Assembly (NCBI GenBank): GCA_025936195.1
Contig: JAICTW010000172.1
Location: forward strand, 1-6,361
Source of the DNA: Flavisolibacter sp.
Lineage (GTDB): Bacteria; Bacteroidota; Bacteroidia; Chitinophagales; Chitinophagaceae
Length of the DNA stretch: 6,361 bases
Reading direction: 5' to 3'
Part shown: positions 1 through 5,878 of the stretch, piece after piece
How the letters are laid out: each line of letters opens with the position of its first letter
Numbering within the stretch: the first letter of the stretch is position 1
Translations under genes and position numbers: made by a program
The notes under the pieces: model-generated
What the model was told of the DNA's origin: nothing
The model's database searches: none
Seen by the model: only the letters and a program-made list of their open reading frames with translations

Positions 1-2
1 CA

Positions 3-194
3 ATCCCGCCAGAATTAACGCAGCTAAAAAATCTTGTATTTACCAATGTTGCCTTGTCGTTACAGGGAGAGAATAAGCAAATGATAAAAGACATGACAAT
101 GGAGGCAATGGCCGAACAGATGCAACAACAACAAGAGGCGCAGGAATCACCCGAACAGGAAATGCAGGAACAACAACAAATGCAACCACAATAA
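3..194 (+). CDS. Probable portal protein, C-terminal end (partial)
   Basis: This is the 3' end of a gene that begins before the window; 63 codons in frame 3 run to a TAA at 192-194. The visible part opens with IPPELTQLKNLVF, continues as a likely helix, and ends in a tail made almost only of Gln, Glu and Met (residues about 40-63, including QQQQ and EQQQMQPQ). Portal proteins of many tailed phages end in a flexible, Gln- or acid-rich tail, and a portal gene is expected just upstream of the small head genes, scaffold and capsid genes seen here. The portal forms the dodecameric ring through which DNA enters and leaves the head. The call is an inference from position and composition, since the conserved core lies outside the window. 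Another head or scaffold-type protein with a disordered tail is the main alternative. Confidence 0.5.
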   Translation: MPPELTQLKNLVFTNVALSLQGENKQMIKDMTMEAMAEQMQQQQEAQESPEQEMQEQQQMQPQ

Positions 195-205
195 AAAATT
201 AATAT

Positions 206-484
206 ATGGCAAGCAGTAATTGCACCAATATAAGAGCAGCGCAAGCCACAAAATCCCAGAGCGTGTATGTTACACTTTCCGGGGCAGAGAGCTTGTCTAT
301 TATGCCACTTGTTTCGCTTGGATTGGCGTGTACAATTTCATCAAGCAATAAAACCGGCTATGTTGATTTTGTAGATACACTGGGCCATGTTTTTAGAATC
401 AAGCCAGTTAATATGACGGCCTCCTGCGATTCTGATACCGCTGGTATTCTTAAAGTCAATGAATTAATCACAATTAATTATTAA
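206..484 (+). CDS. Small beta-rich virion protein, candidate capsid decoration protein (copy A)
   Basis: The product has 92 residues. The start is an ATG 11 nt after the preceding stop, with the A/T-rich leader AAAATTAA (195-202) and no Shine-Dalgarno. No signal peptide or membrane segment is evident. The sequence alternates hydrophobic and polar residues as a small beta-sandwich would: VYVTLSGAESLSI at residues 20-32, a Gly/Ser/Asn-rich turn region (43-51), FRIKPVNM at about 63-70, and a final strand ending ITINY. The same layout recurs in the next gene (SG-E-LS motif, a GL..T.S block, FRI.P, C-terminal strand), so the two look like diverged duplicates. The position between portal and scaffold genes suggests a head decoration or fibre protein. 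I do not recognise a named family; the reading frame is well supported, the role is not. Confidence 0.6.
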   Translation: MASSNCTNIRAAQATKSQSVYVTLSGAESLSIMPLVSLGLACTISSSNKTGYVDFVDTLGHVFRIKPVNMTASCDSDTAGILKVNELITINY

Positions 485-487
485 GCC

Positions 488-835
488 ATGATAGGTAAAC
501 TACTGGAACTTCAGTTAACTGGCAATAAAGTAGTGCTCGACGTATCTGGGTGGGAAACCCTGAGTGTGCAGGTAATTGGACTTGGAGGCACCATGTCACT
601 ACTTGCTACCAATGATGATGGAAGTATTACCGGATCGGTACAGGGAAATGCTGCAACTGCCACCAATTTTAATGCGGTGCAGGCCGTAAACCTGACTACT
701 GGAGCAACAGCGGTGGCGGCAACTGGAACCGCATTATTCCGGATAACCCCTATTTCCTTTAAATATTTGCAAATCGGGGACGGATCGACAGCCACCGCCA
801 CCAAAGTACTGGTTCAATTAAGTAAACCATATTAA
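488..835 (+). CDS. Small beta-sandwich virion protein, candidate capsid decoration or head-fibre protein (copy B)
   Basis: The product has 115 residues and begins 3 nt after the stop of the previous gene, so the two are almost certainly co-translated or co-transcribed. The order VVLDVSGWETLSVQV (residues 15-29), GLGGTMSLLATNDDGSITG, FRITPISFKYLQIG, and a final strand VLVQLSKPY matches a pattern I recall from small beta-sandwich domains in phage structural proteins: SG-x-x-x-(V/L)-(T/S)-VQ, then a Gly-Thr strand, then an S/T-N-D-G turn, then a Y/F-R-(I/V) strand. Between the second and third blocks it has an Ala/Thr/Asn-rich stretch of about 30 residues that copy A lacks. Decoration proteins and head fibres are typically small, beta-rich and encoded near the capsid gene, which fits. 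The exact function is inferred. A baseplate or tail accessory role is possible but less likely here. Confidence 0.6.
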   Translation: MIGKLLELQLTGNKVVLDVSGWETLSVQVIGLGGTMSLLATNDDGSITGSVQGNAATATNFNAVQAVNLTTGATAVAATGTALFRITPISFKYLQIGDGSTATATKVLVQLSKPY

Positions 836-844
836 TTTTTTTGT

Positions 845-869
845 CATCTTTGCTATATCGATATAGCAA
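845..869 (+). promoter_or_regulatory. Promoter-like element overlapping a perfect 20-bp palindrome
   Basis: The 49-bp gap before the scaffold-like gene contains CATCTTTG (845-852), one mismatch from the Bacteroidota -7 element TAnnTTTG. Positions 850-869 read TTGCTATATCGATATAGCAA, which equals its own reverse complement over all 20 bases. A start of transcription a few bases after the -7 element would fall inside the palindrome, the classic position for a dimeric repressor or activator. No good TTTG is present at the expected -33 distance, so the promoter is weak on sequence grounds or needs an activator. In RNA the same sequence can fold into an 8-bp stem with a TCGA loop, so a structured 5' leader is the alternative. 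Confidence 0.4.
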
Positions 870-884
870 TTAACCCATTAATTT

Positions 885-2057
885 ATGTCAGAACAACAAC
901 AGGCAACACCAGCCAATGCGGAACCACAGGTTACCGATAATCAGCCACAGCAGCCGGATATTAATACCCAATTAGGAAATGCTTTATGGAACGGCGAACA
1001 ACCAAAGGCGGCAGATCAACCGCCAGCGCCACCAGTTATCCCAGAACCACCAAAAGAAGAATTTCAATACGTTGATCCCAATGAATGGCTGAAACAAAAT
1101 TATGGATGGGAAGATGTGGAAGCCGGGAAGAAAGAATTAGAGGAACTGAGAAAGTTAAAAGAAACCGCCCAGACACCAGCAGAACACAAATTTGCTAATG
1201 AGCAAAGTAAAAAATATTATGATGCAGTTGTCAATGGCAAAGAAGATGACATGTATGCAATCCTGCATCAGAAAAAGCAATTAGAGCGACTTGAAAAATT
1301 ATCAGTCGCCAATACGAACGAGGCAGTTGATATTATCAAGGCCGATTTACAGTTTAAATATCCGCACATCAAGCCAGAGGATATTGAGTTTATGGTTTCA
1401 GATAAATACGCTAAACCAGCTAAACCAATCCAAGGGGCCGATCAGGATGATGCGGATTATCAGGCGCAAGTATCATCATGGCAGCAGCAGGTAAGCAATA
1501 TTGAAAGGAAAATGATGATTGATGCTCAGGTGGCAAAGCCTGAACTTGCAAAATACAAAAGCGAATTAGTTCTGCCAGATATTCCAAAACCAGTTCAGGA
1601 ACCTGAAGCAAACCAAGAAGCATTGGAAGCGTTCAGGACGAATTTTCAGCAAAAATTAGGAAGCGATTATCAAAACTTCAAAGGGTTTAATGTGACCGCA
1701 AAAGACGGAGATGTTCAATTGCCGGTTACTTATGCTATAAGCCCTGAAGAATTAGCCGCTTCAAAACAAATGCTGGAAAACTTAAATGTTAATGAATTTC
1801 TGGATAACAGGTGGTTTGATGAACAGGGTAATCCCAAAATAAATCAAATGCAAGAAGATTTGTATTTGCTTACAAACCGGGATAAGGTATTTCAGAAAAT
1901 CGCCAATGAAGCAGCAACACAACGCTTTCTTCATCATCAAAAAATCCAGAACAATGTTAACCTTAAGGGAGTGAACAATGGAGCGCCGCCAGCATCCGCA
2001 CAGCCAGATACTAAAGCGCAGGAGCAACAAATGGCAGAATTTTTATGGAAAATGTAA
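885..2057 (+). CDS. Scaffold-like capsid assembly protein
   Basis: The product has 390 residues, is hydrophilic, and contains no cysteine. The N-terminal 60 residues are rich in Gln and Pro and probably disordered. They are followed by charged helical stretches (about 78-140, with KKELEELRKLKE and KKQLERLEKLS) and a Gln-rich segment near 187-210. A more ordered C-terminal half contains NRWFDEQGNPKINQMQEDLY at 308-327, then helices, then a second disordered linker (365-378) and a short amphipathic end, QQMAEFLWKM. High helix content, polar composition, a terminal capsid-binding-type helix and a position immediately before the capsid gene are the usual marks of a phage scaffolding protein, which directs shell assembly and is then removed. 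No serine protease motif is apparent in it, so a maturation protease, if used, is elsewhere. The start follows the palindromic leader and has no Shine-Dalgarno. Confidence 0.65.
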   Translation: MSEQQQATPANAEPQVTDNQPQQPDINTQLGNALWNGEQPKAADQPPAPPVIPEPPKEEFQYVDPNEWLKQNYGWEDVEAGKKELEELRKLKETAQTPAEHKFANEQSKKYYDAVVNGKEDDMYAILHQKKQLERLEKLSVANTNEAVDIIKADLQFKYPHIKPEDIEFMVSDKYAKPAKPIQGADQDDADYQAQVSSWQQQVSNIERKMMIDAQVAKPELAKYKSELVLPDIPKPVQEPEANQEALEAFRTNFQQKLGSDYQNFKGFNVTAKDGDVQLPVTYAISPEELAASKQMLENLNVNEFLDNRWFDEQGNPKINQMQEDLYLLTNRDKVFQKIANEAATQRFLHHQKIQNNVNLKGVNNGAPPASAQPDTKAQEQQMAEFLWKM

Positions 2058-2083
2058 TTTTTAACTTTTAAAATTAAACTTAT

Positions 2084-3523
2084 ATGGCAGGGGTTCCTAC
2101 CAGTAATATATTGCAGCCGGGGCTAGTATCCCAATCGGGAGGAAGCGACCGGGCGATCGTGTCAACGCTACAATTATTGACACCACAGTTTTATAACAAT
2201 TTCGTAGAAAAATATGGCCCTGAAAATTGGTCATGGTGGTTAGCTACCTATGGCGGAATGGAACAGGTAAATAACCGTAACTTCTTCTGGTTTGAAAACA
2301 GGAGTAAATTGCAGCAGGGTATTCAGCTTGCTTCCAACGCCACAGGAGCCACAGCCGGAGCGACAGTAGCCTGTACGCTTGCGTCTGGTTTTCACTTTGA
2401 TTCAGGTACAAAATCGCCATTAAGGGTAGGTGAAACTATTTATATAGCTTCTACCGGCGTTGGCGGTGAAATACTTGGGCCAATTGTAGAAACTGCAAAC
2501 GCCTTCACATTCAATTTGCGTCCAAAGCAATCTACGCAATCTCTTGCTTCAGCAGGGCAAGCGTCTACATTGCTTGCAACAGATGTAATTATATTTGGTG
2601 GTCGCGTTGACGTTGGCGAGGCATCTGCAACATCTGTCTCTCAGACTTACCTGACTCAGAAATACGACAACAATATTACTGAGTCGCATGATAGTTGGGC
2701 TGCTACCGATCTTGGAGAAATGACAGAAATTTTCCCAACTACAGGTCTCAGCGGCGGACCACTTGCGGGTGCCGCTCAAGCCGGAACAAGCTATTTCACT
2801 TACATAGGGCTTACAAAAGCGTCTACTCGTTTCGTGAATAACCTTGAACGCAAATTGATGTTTGGCGATGTAGTCAATAACACAGGTTTGGGAACAACTA
2901 CCTCCGTTGGTACGCAAGGATTTTTCCCGAAAATTATTGCCGATGGTGAAACCGTTGGGTATACTCCGGGTAATCTTGATATTGCTTTCCTTCACACTCT
3001 TACCCGCGTAATGGACGTGAATGGTTGCACTAAACAAAATATGTGGATGCAGGATATTTTCCAAAAGCAGGATTTCTCTGATGGAATCTTTGCTCAGTTC
3101 CCTGCCGGTGCATTTGTTTGGGGACAAGGCGAAAAATCTGAAGAGGCAAGTGTTGCCTATGGGTTCAAGATTATCGATATTGATGGTTATCGTTTCCAGA
3201 CAGCCAAATATCGTAATCTGAATACTGAAGCATATACTGGCTTAACTCCTGCAACAGACTACTACCGAAACAGTGGTTTTATCTGTCCGTTGGGAGAAAC
3301 AGCAGACGCAAAAACACCTTCCAGAACTTACAAGAATATTACCGTTATGACTCAGCAGCCACCTAAAGGCGGAACAATAGGTAACGGTATTCGTGTATGG
3401 AACTGGGGTGGTGGTTCTACCGCCGCAACAGACGGCACATTGAGGGATCAAATTGAAATGGCTGCGTACAGGGGACTTCGTGTGGTTGCCGCCAACCAGT
3501 TCATTTTTGTTCCTAGCATTTAA
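2084..3523 (+). CDS. Major capsid protein (probable HK97 fold)
   Basis: The product has 479 residues, a normal size for a major capsid protein carrying an extra domain. Visible regions are: an N-terminal arm with a Trp-rich block (WSWWLATYGGMEQ, 49-61) and NRNFFWFENRSK; a Gly/Ala/Thr-rich, beta-rich segment (about 82-180, with SPLRVGETIYIAS), probably an inserted barrel domain in the E-loop region; a helical core (about 235-325) that could be the spine helix and its partners; and a C-terminal part (340-479) ending RGLRVVAANQFIFVPSI. The overall pattern resembles capsid proteins of Bacteroidota phages, including crAss-like relatives, but I cannot verify this by search. The gene follows the scaffold-like gene by 26 nt with the leader AAAATTAA (2070-2077) and ends at a hairpin terminator. 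Arginine is mostly CGT/CGC (10 of 17), unlike its neighbours, as expected for a very highly expressed protein. Confidence 0.75.
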   Translation: MAGVPTSNILQPGLVSQSGGSDRAIVSTLQLLTPQFYNNFVEKYGPENWSWWLATYGGMEQVNNRNFFWFENRSKLQQGIQLASNATGATAGATVACTLASGFHFDSGTKSPLRVGETIYIASTGVGGEILGPIVETANAFTFNLRPKQSTQSLASAGQASTLLATDVIIFGGRVDVGEASATSVSQTYLTQKYDNNITESHDSWAATDLGEMTEIFPTTGLSGGPLAGAAQAGTSYFTYIGLTKASTRFVNNLERKLMFGDVVNNTGLGTTTSVGTQGFFPKIIADGETVGYTPGNLDIAFLHTLTRVMDVNGCTKQNMWMQDIFQKQDFSDGIFAQFPAGAFVWGQGEKSEEASVAYGFKIIDIDGYRFQTAKYRNLNTEAYTGLTPATDYYRNSGFICPLGETADAKTPSRTYKNITVMTQQPPKGGTIGNGIRVWNWGGGSTAATDGTLRDQIEMAAYRGLRVVAANQFIFVPSI

Positions 3524-3531
3524 TTATAATT

Positions 3532-3560
3532 GGCTCCCTGAAATATGGGAGCCTTATTTC
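3532..3560 (+). terminator. Intrinsic terminator after the capsid gene
   Basis: GGCTCCC (3532-3538) pairs perfectly with GGGAGCC (3547-3553) across an 8-nt loop, and is followed by TTATTTC. The stem starts 8 nt after the capsid stop codon. A 7-bp stem with five G-C pairs and a U-rich end is a good factor-independent terminator, though the T tract is interrupted. Because the downstream genes are on the same strand and packed closely, it may act as a partial terminator that makes capsid mRNA more abundant than the mRNA of the connector genes. Confidence 0.75.
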
Positions 3561-3573
3561 ATAACTCACACCG

Positions 3574-3591
3574 TCCTTTTATATAAGGAGG
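3574..3591 (+). promoter_or_regulatory. Orphan Shine-Dalgarno in a weak hairpin
   Basis: AAGGAGG at 3585-3591 is a perfect Shine-Dalgarno, but no ATG, GTG or TTG follows within usable distance; the next gene starts 37 nt further on, at 3629. TCCTT (3574-3578) can pair with AAGGA (3585-3589), so the site could be masked in RNA. An ATA at 3598 opens an eight-codon frame ending at TAA (3622-3624), but initiation at ATA is improbable. It may be a leader element, a remnant of a lost gene, or chance. Confidence 0.3.
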
Positions 3592-3628
3592 CAAAAAATA
3601 GCCTTAATCGGTATAAAAATTTAAAATT

Positions 3629-4549
3629 ATGGCAACAGGAATCAGCGACATACAATATGCAATGAAAGGCGAACAGCCAGTAGTCGCACCAAAGGAACCG
3701 GATTACGTACCAGAAGCAGCACCAATCAGGGACGATACACCAAAAGATGATGGATTCGTGGTATATAAACTGGTAAAAAATAAAGATGGCGGAACATATA
3801 TTCCAAACGTGGATTATGTTATCGATCCACGAACCATTACCAAAGAAAAACCAAATGGAGATGGCCCCGAAATGATACGTCTGCTTAATGGCGTAAATAC
3901 AATTTGGGCCAAAGAGCAGGAAAAACTGGACAAGGAATTTATAAAACGCAATGGCCGGTTTATTGAGTTTCCGAAAGGAACTAAATTTAAATCTATACCT
4001 ACATGGGATAAAACGGCAATTGAGTTCATGGATGTATGTAGGCATAATATTGGGAACCCCAACAGGAAAACAGGATCAAAATTTGAGTTCTTTAAATATG
4101 ATCCGCAGGAAGTGGCCAAAGAAAGATATAAGAAGGAATTACTGGAAGTGCAAATGACGGTCAAGGCAAATGAGCAGCCGTATGAAAAGATGCAGAAACA
4201 TGCTTTTTATTTGGGCATTAGTCTTACCAATGAACTTGGTGGTGTAAAAAAAGAAGGAGAATTAAGAGTTGATTACATGCTTTCAGCAAAGCGCGATCCG
4301 GTAAACTTCCAAAAAAGCTTTGACTCAAGGGAAGTTGATATTCTCTTTAAGGTAAGAGCGGCTATTCTGGATGCGAAGATTGATATAGGACGCGGAGATG
4401 GAAAAATATATTGGGGCAATGGTGGTGGATTAATTTGTGCAATGCCATCTAATCCAACAGACGTAGCAAGGTATTTAACTAAATTAGCTCTTACGCCAGA
4501 AGATGATGGAAAAAGATTTTTACAACAATTAAACGAAATAATTACTTAG
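3629..4549 (+). CDS. Phage head-module protein of unknown function
   Basis: The product has 306 residues and I do not recognise a named family. The first 40 residues are Pro/Glu/Asp-rich and likely disordered. Next comes a beta-type region (43-68, with FVVYKLVK and VDYVIDPRTI), a helix (83-107), then GRFIEFPKGTKFKSIPTWDK (109-128). After this are IEFMDVCRHN, a charged helix (157-181), further helical segments (185-250) including SAKRDPVNFQKSF, a Gly-rich turn (253-267), and a final helix TDVARYLTKLALTPEDDGKR. There is no signal peptide or membrane segment. The middle part recalls proteins often found just downstream of capsid genes in Bacteroidota phages, so a minor head or vertex role is plausible but unproven. 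The leader ends AAAATT directly before ATG with no close Shine-Dalgarno. The gene is the first after the capsid terminator, and its stop is separated from the next start by one base. Confidence 0.55.
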   Translation: MATGISDIQYAMKGEQPVVAPKEPDYVPEAAPIRDDTPKDDGFVVYKLVKNKDGGTYIPNVDYVIDPRTITKEKPNGDGPEMIRLLNGVNTIWAKEQEKLDKEFIKRNGRFIEFPKGTKFKSIPTWDKTAIEFMDVCRHNIGNPNRKTGSKFEFFKYDPQEVAKERYKKELLEVQMTVKANEQPYEKMQKHAFYLGISLTNELGGVKKEGELRVDYMLSAKRDPVNFQKSFDSREVDILFKVRAAILDAKIDIGRGDGKIYWGNGGGLICAMPSNPTDVARYLTKLALTPEDDGKRFLQQLNEIIT

Positions 4550-4550
4550 G

Positions 4551-5237
4551 ATGCCAGCAACGATGACGGTGGACGAGGTTTATTCCTTGATGAACTACAT
4601 ACTGAATAAAAATCAGCAGGGAAATCTTCCGCCCTCATCGTTCAACACGATTATAAATCAGGCATCTTGGTCTTATTTCAGATACCTGTTAGGAGAGTAT
4701 CAAAAGTATCAGGGGGGCAGGCCAATTGCAACACCGGAATTAGGCCAAGGCGCTTATGTCCGGGAAAGCCTTACTCCTTTCATTCAGGAACCAAGCACAT
4801 TAACCATTAATCCAGCTACTGGCCGCACACCATATCCTACAGATTATGAAATGTGGGATGCAATGTATTGGGGAATATATAAACAGCGCGTAACATGGGC
4901 GCAACAGGATAAATTAGCATTTTACCTGAATGATCCAAATACACCAATTCAAGATAACCCTGTTTTCCTTTCAATTTATCGCGGCTTTCAACTATACCCC
5001 ATTACAATAGGGCAGACAGAATTATCTTATCTAAGAAGTCCGCAAACTATGGTGTGGGCGTATACCAATGATATTTACGGAAGGCCGCAATATAATCCAG
5101 CGGTTAGTCAAAACCCAGAATGGCGCAGGCCCGATATGCTTGAAGTGATTGTCCGGGCATTGAATATGACAGGGGTTAATTTACAGGCACCGGCAGTTGC
5201 TCAATACGCCACCCAGATAAAACAAGGAGGGCAATAA
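4551..5237 (+). CDS. Virion structural protein, candidate head-tail connector
   Basis: The product has 228 residues. The ATG follows the previous TAG after a single G (TAGGATG), which suggests translational coupling; an in-frame ATG at 4563 (Met5) is a possible alternative start. The N-terminus is helical (VDEVYSLMNYILNKNQQGNL, 7-26, then SSFNTIINQASWSYFRYLLGEY). A beta-rich centre rich in Pro and Tyr follows (93-180), with FQLYPITIG and YLRSPQTMVWAY, and then a C-terminal helix (190-225) with a polar tail ending KQGGQ. Helical ends around a beta centre and placement between capsid and neck genes are typical of the adaptor or ring proteins that sit under the portal. I recall similar proteins annotated only as structural in Bacteroidota phages. 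The role is inferred. Confidence 0.55.
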   Translation: MPATMTVDEVYSLMNYILNKNQQGNLPPSSFNTIINQASWSYFRYLLGEYQKYQGGRPIATPELGQGAYVRESLTPFIQEPSTLTINPATGRTPYPTDYEMWDAMYWGIYKQRVTWAQQDKLAFYLNDPNTPIQDNPVFLSIYRGFQLYPITIGQTELSYLRSPQTMVWAYTNDIYGRPQYNPAVSQNPEWRRPDMLEVIVRALNMTGVNLQAPAVAQYATQIKQGGQ

Positions 5238-5241
5238 TTTG
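5224..5241 (+). promoter_or_regulatory. Perfect Shine-Dalgarno deciding a TTG start
   Basis: AAGGAGG (5224-5230) lies 8 nt before TTG at 5239-5241, inside the last codons of the preceding gene. The next in-frame methionine of the downstream frame is at about residue 128, so ATG cannot be the start, and the site strongly supports TTG. It contrasts with the A/T-rich, Shine-Dalgarno-free leaders of the other genes. Confidence 0.75.
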
Positions 5242-5871
5242 ACACGAAAACAGCTAATTTATCGCATCTTAATTCAGGTTTACGGGGGAATACCGACCGA
5301 CGATAGGGATATTTCTGATACCCTAGTAAATAAGTGGATTAATGATGGCATAGCCGTTGCCGCAAAACAATGCTATAAAGAGGCCATACAGATTGAAGGA
5401 ACCGGGTACATAAATAATTCTTTTTACGCAACCTTCTCTGGAATTTCTATAACCACAGACGATACTGACAATCTTTGTTATAAACTTACGCTGCCACAAA
5501 TACCAATTGGAGTTGGAAGAAATGAAGGCGTGTCTGCATTGAGATTTAAGGATTCAAATGGATTCGTTTCGTTAACCGCAATCCCATTGAGCATAGCGCA
5601 GCAGGCTTATGCGGATTCTATGCCGCCTATTCCTAACAAGGTAATGTATTGGCCTGAAGGGGATACTCTGCGAATGAAATCTCCACTTCAGCTATATAAT
5701 TACACAGGCGTTGTGAAAATGGTCAGTTCTGGCGACTCGCTAGATTTAAACAGCCTACTCATAATACCTGATGATTATGTTCCAATTGTTATTGAATATG
5801 TAACTAAAAATTTAATGACACAAAGAAGTGTTCCGCAAGACACGGCGAACGATGGCCTTGATGTAAAATAA
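5239..5871 (+). CDS. Candidate head-completion or neck adaptor protein
   Basis: The product has 210 residues. Initiation at TTG is supported by a strong Shine-Dalgarno 8 nt upstream. Two N-terminal helices (about 2-14 and 24-48, with ISDTLVNKWINDGIAVAAKQ) precede a beta-rich centre (54-165), which includes LPQIPIGVGRNEGVSALRF, NKVMYWPEGDTLRMKSP and a Gly-Val-Val strand. Then IIPDDYVPIVIEYVTKNLM (175-193) forms a closing helix with a short polar tail. An N-terminal helical pair, inserted beta domain and a C-terminal helix introduced by a P-(D/E)-(D/E)-Y motif is the layout of portal-adjacent adaptor proteins such as the P22 gp4 and T7 gp11 types. That comparison is by layout, not by sequence identity. 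It starts one base after the preceding stop and lies 7 nt before the co-chaperonin, so these genes probably share one transcript. Confidence 0.5.
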   Translation: MTRKQLIYRILIQVYGGIPTDDRDISDTLVNKWINDGIAVAAKQCYKEAIQIEGTGYINNSFYATFSGISITTDDTDNLCYKLTLPQIPIGVGRNEGVSALRFKDSNGFVSLTAIPLSIAQQAYADSMPPIPNKVMYWPEGDTLRMKSPLQLYNYTGVVKMVSSGDSLDLNSLLIIPDDYVPIVIEYVTKNLMTQRSVPQDTANDGLDVK

Positions 5872-5878
5872 AAAAAAC

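Noticed and set aside
129..191. CAA/CAG-rich stretch as a DNA microsatellite
   Set aside because: It is coding sequence for a Gln-rich protein tail with mixed codons and no regular repeat unit.
2057..2083. AT-only inverted repeat before the capsid gene as a terminator or operator
   Set aside because: AATTTT and AAAATT can pair but the stem has no G-C pair and would be unstable; such matches are expected in AT-rich leaders.
2549..3127. Minus-strand open frame of 192 codons opposite the capsid gene
   Set aside because: It lies wholly inside the capsid gene and is rich in Cys, Ser and Arg with no domain pattern. All supported genes are on the + strand, so it is a shadow frame.
3598..3624. Eight-codon frame beginning with ATA behind the AAGGAGG
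   Set aside because: ATA is hardly ever used for initiation, and the peptide is too short to judge; it is kept only as a remark under the orphan Shine-Dalgarno.
3453..3665. Plus-strand 70-codon frame bridging the capsid end and the terminator
   Set aside because: It runs through the capsid coding sequence and the terminator hairpin and into the next gene in another frame; no leader sequence and no protein-like pattern.
3566..4045. Minus-strand open frame of 159 codons, Phe/Trp/Cys-rich and membrane-like
   Set aside because: It overlaps the well-supported 306-aa gene, and its odd hydrophobic composition is what the reverse complement of a Lys/Glu/Pro-rich gene gives. No leader or promoter is visible.
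5869..5878. Run of eight A residues after the stop of the 210-aa gene as a slippage site
   Set aside because: The TAA stop precedes most of the run and the next gene has its own ATG immediately after it, so slippage would gain nothing clear.
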